In this document: positions 56,353 through 64,000 of the stretch, one piece after another
How the letters are laid out: every line of letters starts with the position of its first letter
Position numbering within the stretch: the first letter of the stretch is position 1
NCBI GenBank assembly: GCA_951230915.1
Contig: OX579639.1
Location: forward strand, 14,756,001-14,820,000
Direction: 5' to 3'
From: Antitrichia curtipendula
Lineage: Eukaryota; Streptophyta; Bryopsida; Hypnales; Leucodontaceae
DNA: 64,000 bases
The notes under the pieces: generated by a model
Databases searched by the model: none
Seen by the model: only the letters and a program-made list of their open reading frames with translations
Told to the model about the DNA's origin: nothing
Translations under genes and position numbers: made by a program

Positions 56353-59274
56353 TTATTTGATGAAGGGCATCCCCGATGGAACTTTGCTGGCGTACTCCAC
56401 ATAATCTTGTCCAAAAAAGCGGCGTAAAAAATACTCCTCATATCTTTGCCAACTATTAAGTAAAAACAGACAGGAGGGTGATTGCACGAAACACTTAAAA
56501 CCATATGTCACACCTATAGGTTTTGATCTATTTTTTGGCCATAACTTTTGTTCTTTAGCTCAAAATGAATTGAAATTTATAGGAAAGCTACTTATAACTA
56601 TCAGAAACCTTCCCTAATTTTTGGGTATTTTTCAAAAATAATTTACTATTTTTAAACAGCCCCCGATATTTTCTCACAATGCATGATTTAGGGGGGTTTT
56701 GCACGATTTGGAACCCAAAAAAACGAATTTTGAGCTGAAATTTGGAGAGGATGGTCTCTTAGTAGACTTATAGATAATGTCCAAAGGAATTTCAAAAAGA
56801 CTTATTTCTATGTGGTGTGGAAATCCACAAAAATAGCTTCTTTCTGCATTTTTCTTAGAGTTATGGAACATTATTTTGGTGAGTTTTTTGGTCAAATCTC
56901 ATCACCAAAATGTTTTCTCAAATGAAAAATTTTTAGATTTTTTTTAAAAAAAAAATCCTATTTTTCACAAATTAAAATGTCAAAAGTGGTATTTTTTTCA
57001 CCGAAATTCTATGTCCAAAGTTGTACTGAAGAATATACCACTTTGACATTTTAATTTGTAAAAAATAGGATTTTTTTTTTAAAAAAATCTAAAAATTTTG
57101 CATTTGAGAAACTTTTGGGTGATGAGATTTGACCAAAAAACTCACCAAAATAATGTTCCATAACTCTAAGAAAAAGTCAGAAAGAAGCTATTTTTGTGGA
57201 CTTCCACACCACATAGAAATAAGTATTTTTGAAATTCCTTTGGACAATAGCTATAAGTCTATTAAGAGACCATCCTCTCCAAATTTCAGCTCAAAATTCG
57301 TTTTTTTGAGTACAAACGGAGCTAAAACCCCCCAAATCATCCATTTTGAGAAATATCGGGGCTGTTTAAAAATACTAAATTATTTTTGAAAAATTCTCAA
57401 AAATCAGAAAAGTTATATAATGGTCATGAGTAGCTTATCTAGAAATTTTGACTCATTTGGAGCTAAAACATAGAAGTTATGGCCAAAAAATCTAAGGTGT
57501 GACGAAACGCAACAAATAGTACAGGTGTTTTGTGCAATCACCCAGGATTGAATAAGAGGACTCACAATACCAATGCAACATCTAAGCTAATGCTACCAGT
57601 TGTGTATGGATACGGTATGCGATGGTCGAAAAAACGCCAAGTGACGATGGTGTAGCCCACTATACAAACTGGATTGACAAGTAACACTTGGGTGCCAATC
57701 GACCAAATAAAGAACCCCAAATAATTGGGGTGACGAAAAAAGCTGCAAAAAAACCAACATAGAATTCAACCGTTAACGACTCACGAACAATGAGGCGGTG
57801 TTCACAACTCAAAGAGTGCCTGACAAGAGAGGCAGGATCTTCAATCCACTAGTAGAGACCCCGCCTAAACTTTAAACCCTAGAGATGTTCTAGAAAACAT
57901 ACCCGCATTACAATTGGCAGGGTTTACATTAGACTCTACCTTGAATGGCACTACAATTGGCAAGGCTCAACGAAGCTAGGTTTTCGAGGAGGGGGTTTCT
58001 TGTACATGTTGAGCTACATTATTCATGAAACCTAAGCTATAGAGATGAGAAAACAAAAGGAAGGGGAACCCAAAACCCGGAAGGGTTTGCATAAAAATTG
58101 CATAAATGATGAAGGTTGGCTGATAATGAAGTAGTTCAACGGATCCACCTATCAAGTTGAGACACTTCATAATTCGAAGCTGGACCACGAACTCAATCAT
58201 GGCAAGCTCAAAACATAAATGCAAAAAGGCAAACACAGAAATACTGAGGGAAAACATACATGACCGAAGAGGGTGGGGACTACCTATAAATACCATTAGT
58301 GACAAGCTTGTGCTCTTGCCGTTTGTCCACTTTGATATCATGTGTGAAGCTCTTGTTGGCAGTGATCACAGCCAATTTGCGAAGAGCTTCACCCACCACG
58401 ACCATTGCCAACCCCGTCTAACTCACTAACGCTTGCTCCTTCAGCCACGGCGCATACCGGCATTCCAACGCATGCTCCACCATCGAGAGTGCAAGCGCCA
58501 CCAAGTACGGGCCACTAATGAGAGTAGCTGAAGGAAGATTTCAACAGCCTGATCAGCACAACACAAATTCCTTCCACTAATGGTAACCCTAGAAAATCCA
58601 TTCAATGGGTGACTTTTGGCATTCACAACATCCTCAACACAAGCTCTCTTTAGGGTGCTCTATTGAAACCTATTGTTCGCAATACCACATGAATTGCCAG
58701 ATATTTCGTTTCATCAGAAGATGAGAGGCGGAGACAGGCTCATGTCACAAAAAACCTAAAGGAAGATACTCTGAAATTATGATGAACTTATGAGAGTAGC
58801 TGAAGAAATTTCAGTAGCCTGATCAGTCCAAGAAACAGTCAAAGAACAAGCGCATTTCTCTGAATGGTAACCCTAGAAAATCTATCCGACAATATCGAGT
58901 GCTACAACATCCTGAACGTGAGCTCTCTTTCGGGTATACTTCTGAACCCTTTGTTCGCAATAAGACATACATAATTCACATCAGCAGAAGATGAGCTGCG
59001 GAGTCGTGGTGATGTCAGAAAATACTACAAGAAAGAGGAATGATTGCAAGACATAAGTCTACAGGAGCTTAGAGCGTCGTGAAACCCTGATTCGGCACTT
59101 ACAGGCAGCATTGACACGATGACGACCATGATGCGCGAGCGCCAGCAAAAACTCCGAAGCGTGGAAAAATACCACCGCTCCCAGCATACACCACAGCTGC
59201 TCCCAAGGCCCCATGCTGTTTATTGCCTTCTTGCCACCCGCCACAACCATCGCCCCGACTTCCGCCAATTTCAC
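56353..59274 (-). pseudogene. Protein-S-isoprenylcysteine O-methyltransferase (ICMT/STE14) gene, four exons, one in-frame TAG
   Basis: Membrane methyltransferase of the endoplasmic reticulum that methylates the prenylated C-terminal cysteine of CaaX proteins. Exons on the minus strand: 59274-59103, 58527-58284, 57742-57614, 56443-56353. All have GT..AG borders and consistent phases, totalling 636 nt (211 codons plus stop), close to plant ICMT length (about 197 aa). Recognised family segments: VVFFHASEFLLAL (exon 1), VGEALRKLAVITANKSFTH and HKLVTNGIY (exon 2), RHPNYLGFFIWSIGTQVLL and TWRFFDHRIPYEEY (exons 3-4), and C-terminal QDYVEYASKVPSGMPFIK. Codon 94 (58420-58418) is TAG within exon 2, between ...ALVS and TGLAMVV..., so the message would be truncated before the SAM/prenyl-cysteine core. 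It may be a recent pseudogene, a null allele or a base error. Confidence 0.85.
56476..57543. mobile_element. 1.07-kb foldback element inside ICMT intron 3
   Basis: Almost the whole segment is an inverted repeat centred near 57005-57010. Its termini are GGGTGATTGCACGAAACAC (56476) and the inverse GTGTTTTGTGCAATCACCC (ending 57543), flanked by AGGA on both sides (56472-56475 and 57544-57547). It is AT-rich; ORFs on opposite strands (56674-56895, 57129-57389) are mirror images. The paired arms could form a long hairpin in the unspliced transcript. Confidence 0.8.
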
Positions 59275-60179
59275 ATGCCGCAGATCCCCTAGTCAAAACC
59301 GCCAACACTTCAGCTGATGCCGTCCAAGCGCAAGATACGACACTTTCATGAACAGACTTAGGCCATCGCAAGGGTGACGAACAGCTCGCAAAACGCAGGG
59401 ATGCAGACAGGGCGAAACAAGTCCAAAGGGATGATGAGCACTTCCACTGCGAAGTATTCACCGACGTTCTGGGCTCGAAGAGCCGGTTTCGAGCAACCCT
59501 AATTGGGAAAAGACCAACTGTGAATATTGGGAATACTACTAACAGAATGATTCGAGAGTTCTGACGTCAGTGTTTGGCTGTTTCATACATCGATATGAAG
59601 AGGAAACCCTAAATCAACACGTCGGAAAATCACTGGAGAGAACATTGACAAACTTCCGGAGTTCAAAGAACGTCGTTTCCCCTCGACATGAAAAGTGAGG
59701 ATTGTTGAAATTGAAATTGATTTGAGAAAAGATTGCAAACAAATTCAGAGTGCACTTCGGTGTACGATACCAATGGCAGAGCGTAGCAGAACAAAACGGA
59801 GGAAGTCATAGAAACTCATTCAAGACAATTGCTTGGTGCTCCCCCCGAAGGCTAGATGCTACCGAGAACAACAATATGTCATGTTCAGTCCAAAGTCTTA
59901 AGATGAGTAAGCATGGGCTCGCACACGTTTTACAGATGAATAACTCAGATCGTCAGGTCACAGGAACTCAATGATTCTCTAAACCTTAACAACGAACACT
60001 ATTGTACACATTCTTCTGACTACGCTCTAGTTCACACGCCAAGAAGGCACTATGCATTTGTATTAAATCAGTTGACATCGTCCTGGGCTGCATCATCTTA
60101 GTCTCATTCTAGTATGATTTCTCTACAGAAGGTTTTATGAACTCCGTCACTAGAGATAGGCCCTAGACTCATTGTGGAA
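59275..60179. other. 5' flank of ICMT; no gene recognised
   Basis: The ICMT promoter should lie in the first few hundred bases. No clear TATA box was picked out. Confidence 0.35.
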
Positions 60180-60930
60180 AAAATCAAATACCTGCGTACG
60201 AGCTCTGAAAAAGGGCAGCTTTGAATGGGAGGACGATGAAACCCTTGTAGCTCGGTCCAGAAATGAAGAACAATCTGCACCACCATCTTCAGCCATCACC
60301 GCGTGCAGTGGACAGGACAACTCAACGCTATTAAAACAGGCTTCGACATCATGAACTTCTCAGTCGAGAGTTTCGAGGCCATTAGGAGCCACAGACGAGC
60401 CACTTCTGATGTAGCTTGGCGTTTGAGTGACTGAAACATCCACATCTGATGGAGCTTGGCCTGTGAGAGAAAGAACCACCTCATCTGCTGGCCGAAAGTT
60501 TGCATCCTTCCGTAACTCCCGCACACACATTTTGTACGTGCTTTCCGCGAGATCAATATGGTCCTACAGAAGTTTGATGTACTCCTCCACGTTTTCCACC
60601 GGAATCAAGGTCCACAACAAAATTTTCAGACGGGGACTGAAAGTTTGGCCTCGTTCAAACCTTGATGACATTCTACACAGCTTAAATTCTTTCCAGTCAA
60701 GCCCAAAAAAAATTGGAGCACTGTTGTTTTTTGAAGAACTAGCCCATTTTTTAATCAATTTCTTTCATTGCCAGACATGCAATCAATGACAAATGATTCC
60801 ACATACGAACCTGCAGAGTTCTTGAGCGTGGCCATGGTGGTCAACAACTTCCGTCCCAGTTGCGCTACAACCTTCTGCATTCGGTCTTCTGTATGCCCTA
60901 ATTCTGCCTCAGTCACCGAACCTTAACTAG
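60180..60930 (-). pseudogene. Decayed coiled-coil protein gene fragment
   Basis: In one minus-strand frame the sequence reads ENVEEYIKLL, TAG (60566-60564), DHIDLAESTYKMCVRELRK..., then GLETLD, TGA (60362-60360), EVHDVEACFNSVELSCP..., ending near 60190. A helical exon (EDRMQKVVAQLGRKLLTTMA) followed by GTTCG lies at about 60890-60815. The helix-rich, Cys-poor pattern looks like a structural or adaptor protein, but I do not recognise the family. Two stops in a readable frame suggest a pseudogene. Confidence 0.4.
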
Positions 60931-61651
60931 CTCCTCCACTTTGCTTTCGGCCACCACCAAATGAAGTCAGAAATCACATCAGAACTCTCTCAAATCTGTC
61001 ACTAACTTAGTGTCCTCATTCCCAAATTTCATCTCGCACATAATTCACTGCATTGCAACCCTAAAAATCAAGGTCAAGGGAAAGCTTGTGAGATTGAAGA
61101 AACATACGCTCAGCTGAGGGATGAGATTAAAACATATGGCATTGTCGAATTTAGAGTATGTGATAAAATATACTACGATACCTTTACACTACAGGTCCAG
61201 TGTGGTGGGGAAGTACTGATTTTTTTACTTAAGAGCTTCTTGTGAACTTCGATTCTTCATGCAAGCTCCTAATGAGGGAATCTTGCCTTGTGAGTTTCAT
61301 GTCGGTTCTATTGCGTAAGTGTGCTTACAAAAAAAGGCTTCCTATTCAATGTTTGCAGTTGATTGTCATGCTACAAGTGGCAGCGGGATACGGGCACTGG
61401 AACTCACCACTCACAGACAAATGTGATCCACGTTCAGCACAAATCAGATGCACACAGAAGTCCACCAAATGGCAAATTCAAGATTGTCTATAACCTTTAC
61501 ATTATTTATCCAAACGAAAACAAACCAAAACTTTACATGTAGACAAAAATATAATCTATGAGACCCCAAAATTCAAAAAATTCAAGTTTATTGAATGCAA
61601 AAAGTTACTCAATCTCCCCGACGCTTCTGCGACGAACTTTCATAGAGAACC
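60931..61651. other. Intergenic
   Basis: No gene recognised; a small plus-strand ORF at 61242-61493 has no domain. Confidence 0.35.
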
Positions 61652-62209
61652 CTAGTACTGTAGTTTTGCTAGATAACTCTGTGCCTCTTTCAAAGTTTTA
61701 AAACTTCTGAACTCCTGACCCTTGTAACCATTTACTTGCCGCTTACACGTCTCCCAACTATCATACACTCCAGGTCGGAACCCCCTTCTCACTGCATAGA
61801 ATTTCTTTGGCTCAATTCTTCCGGCAACAGAATATGTGTCGACAGGGAGGGAATGTACAATATTTGTCTCGCGGACTGCAGAAGACTCCGCAGCAGCCCT
61901 CACTTCTTGAACCGCAACAACCGAGAGAGGCAAATCCAACACTTCATCTTCAAGTCGACGCCCCAGTCGTGCACAAAGAATATTGCTCACCATGACAAAA
62001 CAATGCGCCACGATTTTGTGCAGAGAAGCCAAAAACGCCCACAGCAGCAACAACATCAAATCGGTTGTACTTAAAGGACGTTCTTGACGAACACCTGATC
62101 TTTCATGGGAAACTCTAGCGCCATAATCTGCCATAGTTTCGCTCCTCTCAATTCCTAGAAAATAGAAACCTTCAAATCTTAGGAGAATAGAGGATGAAGG
62201 AGTTGACAC
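61652..62209 (-). CDS. Small membrane protein with RNase H1-type hybrid-binding (viroplasmin-like) domain
   Basis: Intact single-exon ORF of 185 aa, ATG 62209 (a second ATG at 62134 would give 160 aa). Residues about 136-182 contain KFYAVRRGFRPGVYDSWETC...GYKGQEFRSFKTLKEAQSYL. This is the N-terminal hybrid-binding domain of eukaryotic RNase H1, shared with caulimovirus viroplasmin: the FYAV-R-G--PG-Y-SW and F-S---A--YL pattern. It binds RNA-DNA hybrids or dsRNA in known members. The catalytic RNase H domain is missing. Residues 50-76 (LMLLLLWAFLASLHKIVAHC...) look like one transmembrane segment. The gene could be a domain singleton or a gene shortened by transposition. No stops or frameshifts, unlike its neighbours. 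Confidence 0.65.
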   Translation of the reverse strand: MSTPSSSILLRFEGFYFLGIERSETMADYGARVSHERSGVRQERPLSTTDLMLLLLWAFLASLHKIVAHCFVMVSNILCARLGRRLEDEVLDLPLSVVAVQEVRAAAESSAVRETNIVHSLPVDTYSVAGRIEPKKFYAVRRGFRPGVYDSWETCKRQVNGYKGQEFRSFKTLKEAQSYLAKLQY

Positions 62210-62283
62210 TTAATGGTCAACTTAATAGAGAAAAGATTGAATTCATATAGGATGGATGTCACTCTTTTGGCATTAAGATTAAA

Positions 62284-62485
62284 GAAAAATAGGGGTTCTG
62301 TGCAACTACGAGTTTTTGAGTTGCAGTGGACACAGTTGCACTATAGTTGCACTATAGTTGCATTGTAGTTGCACTGTAGTTGCACAGTAGTTGCGTGCAA
62401 CTACAATGCAACTATAGTGCAACTATAGTGCAATTGTGTCCACTGCGACTCAAAAACTCGTAGTTGCACAGAACCCCTATTTTTC
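62284..62485. mobile_element. GCAAC-motif foldback with CACTA-like end
   Basis: Near-perfect 202-bp palindrome. Arms run GAAAAATAGGGGTTCTG inward and are filled with GTTGCACTATA / GCAACTATAGT motifs. The right flank reads TTCTAGTG (62486-62493), making a CACTAGAAG-type terminus when read on the minus strand, similar to the CACTACAAG end at 39995. Probably a miniature derivative or rearranged terminus of a CACTA element. Confidence 0.6.
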
Positions 62486-62716
62486 TTCTAGTGATATATT
62501 ACCGTTGTGTGATGAAAGTTACACATCATTGTTCTTTCTCTTTATAGTTTCGGTTGTATGGGAGAAGGTTTAGGGTTTATGCATAGAAGATTGGCTAAGT
62601 TGAACGTCTTCTTTTGTTAGTTTAGTATTTCCTTTCTAAGGTACAAGCATATTCAAAAGGCAATTGCAGTGGTTGCAATTTAAATTGCAGTGACATTGGA
62701 ACGGAGCCAAGGTAGG

Positions 62717-64000
62717 ATGGATACAGAGAATGATCGAGTACGAATCACAGAGGAGCGGCGACAGCAACTTCGTGATGACAAACTATGGGTGAGAGAGTAT
62801 CGCCGTGCTAGGTTTCATAATTTACAAAGAATGAGTTGTCCATGTTGTAAATGTAAGGGTGGCAGGAAGTGGCTTGTTTCGATAGTGAAGGATCATCTAA
62901 TCAAAAATGGGAGGGATTCAAAATTTCGTGTGTGGCGAGGACCTGGGAGTAGGGAGACATCAGATGAGGAATGGGAGACTGAATTCTGGAGGTCTACAGG
63001 CAAGTCTGTAGGAGGTGAAGAAGTACCTGTCGATAATGAAGTGGACACTAGGAATATGCTCGACAACTTGTTCCAAGGAGTCGAAGACTCAGAGGCCATC
63101 GAAGCACAGCTCTATGACGTAGAGGCCATGGAAGAACAACTACATGATACAGTAGTAGAGGCTTTTACTATAGCAGACAACGTTAATAGCGAATGCAATT
63201 CTAGACCAAGCGTAGATGCTGCATTGGAGGTGCAAAATGCTATGCCGCAAGAAGAACCGGTAGGTGATACAGATGAGCAACCAGAGCTTCAAGGTCCAAG
63301 CAATTTTGATGCTCAAATTTTGGAGGAAGCTCTACATGAATTGTATGAAGGTGCTCAGTGTACAAAGTTGGCAGCCACAATTCTTCTCATGAATCTGTAC
63401 ACAGTCCATGGAGTTAGTAACAATTTTGCAGATGAATTGTTTACTCTTTTGCAAGGACACATTCTACCACAAGGGAATACGTTGCCAAAGAATTTTTATG
63501 CAGCTCGAAGACTAACAGGCAAACTAGGATTGGCTTACAATAGCATCCATGCATGCGAGCAAGGATGTGTCTTGTTTAGAGGTGAACTCCAGGATGCTAC
63601 AAATTGTCCAAAATGTAATCGTCCAAGGTACAGGAATGAGATGAGGAAGAAGTTTCCAATAAAAGTTTTGAGGCATTTTCCCATCATCCCAAGACTGCAG
63701 CGCATGTTTCGTAGCCCAGTATTGTTGAAGTTGTTGTTGTGGCATTCAGAGAATGCAAGCAATCTTCTTGGAGGAGACAATTTAGTGCGACTTCCATGCG
63801 ATTCAAAAGCGTGGCGCCACTTCCATGAAAATGTGGATCCAAGTTTTGGTGAAGACTCCAGAAATGTCCATTTTGCTCTTGCTGCAGATGGAGTGAATCC
63901 TTTCAAGCAAAACCGCTCAAGTTGGTCTACTTGGCCAGTGACTTTGCTGAATTATAATTTGCCCCCTTGGTTGTGCACCAAAAAATTCTTTATGATGTTG
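62717..64000 (+). CDS. CACTA (En/Spm) transposase Tnp2, 5' part, open to the window end
   Basis: ATG 62717 (MDTENDRVRITEERRQQLRD) opens a frame of 428 codons without a stop to base 64000. N-terminal Cys motif SCPCCKCKGGRKW matches the transposon-associated domain of Tnp2; further on come CEQGCVLFRGEL, ATNCPKCNRPRY, FPIIPRLQRMF and ALAADGVNPFKQNRSSWSTWPV, then NLPPWLCTKKFFMML, the canonical tnp2 core start. From family knowledge the protein is the catalytic transposase that cuts at CACTA ends. It lies 230 bp downstream of a GCAAC foldback. The intact frame, in contrast to the other transposon genes here, suggests a young copy. The rest lies beyond the window. Confidence 0.9.
   Translation, partial: MDTENDRVRITEERRQQLRDDKLWVREYRRARFHNLQRMSCPCCKCKGGRKWLVSIVKDHLIKNGRDSKFRVWRGPGSRETSDEEWETEFWRSTGKSVGGEEVPVDNEVDTRNMLDNLFQGVEDSEAIEAQLYDVEAMEEQLHDTVVEAFTIADNVNSECNSRPSVDAALEVQNAMPQEEPVGDTDEQPELQGPSNFDAQILEEALHELYEGAQCTKLAATILLMNLYTVHGVSNNFADELFTLLQGHILPQGNTLPKNFYAARRLTGKLGLAYNSIHACEQGCVLFRGELQDATNCPKCNRPRYRNEMRKKFPIKVLRHFPIIPRLQRMFRSPVLLKLLLWHSENASNLLGGDNLVRLPCDSKAWRHFHENVDPSFGEDSRNVHFALAADGVNPFKQNRSSWSTWPVTLLNYNLPPWLCTKKFFMML

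Noticed and set aside
20512..60566. Possible reassignment of TAG/TGA as sense codons
   Set aside because: The SUVR gene, the 11-exon fusion gene and the RNase H-like ORF read through without internal stops and end at normal stops, and frameshifts accompany the stops in other genes, so decay is the simpler explanation.
61652..62209. Endogenous caulimovirus fragment because of the viroplasmin-like domain
   Set aside because: The domain is also the N-terminus of eukaryotic RNase H1; no other caulimovirus-type gene (movement protein, coat, reverse transcriptase) is nearby.

Overview
This is nuclear DNA from a green-lineage (streptophyte) eukaryote. Support comes from spliced genes with GT..AG introns, a plant SUVR-type SET methyltransferase, a plant-type isoprenylcysteine methyltransferase (ICMT), a leucyl aminopeptidase (LAP), plant transposon families (CACTA Tnp2 and TnpA, hAT, a SWIM-domain MULE-like gene) and interstitial TTTAGGG-type telomere repeats. 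Long transposon-filled spacers and arrays of GACGG mini-hairpins make me think of a charophyte such as Chara, but I cannot verify the species. No prokaryotic operon logic applies; genes are monocistronic and mostly spliced.

Layout. 0-2.4 kb: intact SUVR-like histone methyltransferase (+), followed by a 167-bp tandem repeat. 2.4-6.5 kb: non-coding, with three tandem-repeat arrays and many GTAC motifs. 6.5-10.2 kb: a transposase-like gene (-) with two 1-nt frameshifts and one in-frame TAG. 10.3-13.4 kb: palindromic elements, a 31-bp GACGG array, an AT-rich TIR element and a SINE-like sequence. 13.9-18.6 kb: an intact 11-exon gene (-) that I assembled exon by exon. It joins a ParB/sulfiredoxin-like domain to a beta-class amino-methyltransferase-like domain (1,125 aa), and it is the most interesting item here. 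19.0-19.4 kb: a complete non-autonomous hAT element with an 8-bp target duplication. 20.5-24.4 kb: a nonsense-riddled MULE-like gene. 25.8-28.1 kb: an intronless coiled-coil/RING pseudogene. 28.3-32.1 kb: GACGG arrays, AT-rich DNA and a duplicated gene fragment. 32.3-34.0 kb: an intronless kinase-like pseudogene. 35.3-38.5 kb: a decayed hAT transposase (-). 38.7-45 kb: another GACGG/hAT end, a 303-aa ORF, a CACTA terminus with GCAAC arrays, and a TnpA gene (-). 45.4-46 kb: two minisatellites. 46.2-49.7 kb: the 5' part of an LAP gene (-) with an in-frame TGA and no catalytic half. 51.5-54.8 kb: a CCGGA-rich, gag-like retroelement remnant (-). 56.35-59.3 kb: a four-exon ICMT gene (-) with one in-frame TAG and a 1.07-kb foldback element in intron 3. 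60-62.2 kb: a decayed coiled-coil gene and a small intact ORF with an RNase H1-type hybrid-binding domain (-). 62.3-64 kb: a GCAAC foldback and the open 5' end of a CACTA Tnp2 transposase (+) running off the window.

Overall, the window is a transposon graveyard in which most coding units carry premature stops or frameshifts. The SUVR gene, the ParB-methyltransferase gene, the RNase H-like ORF and the terminal Tnp2 ORF are the units with an open frame throughout. Exon models were derived by hand from splice signals and reading-frame phase; none has been checked against transcripts or databases.
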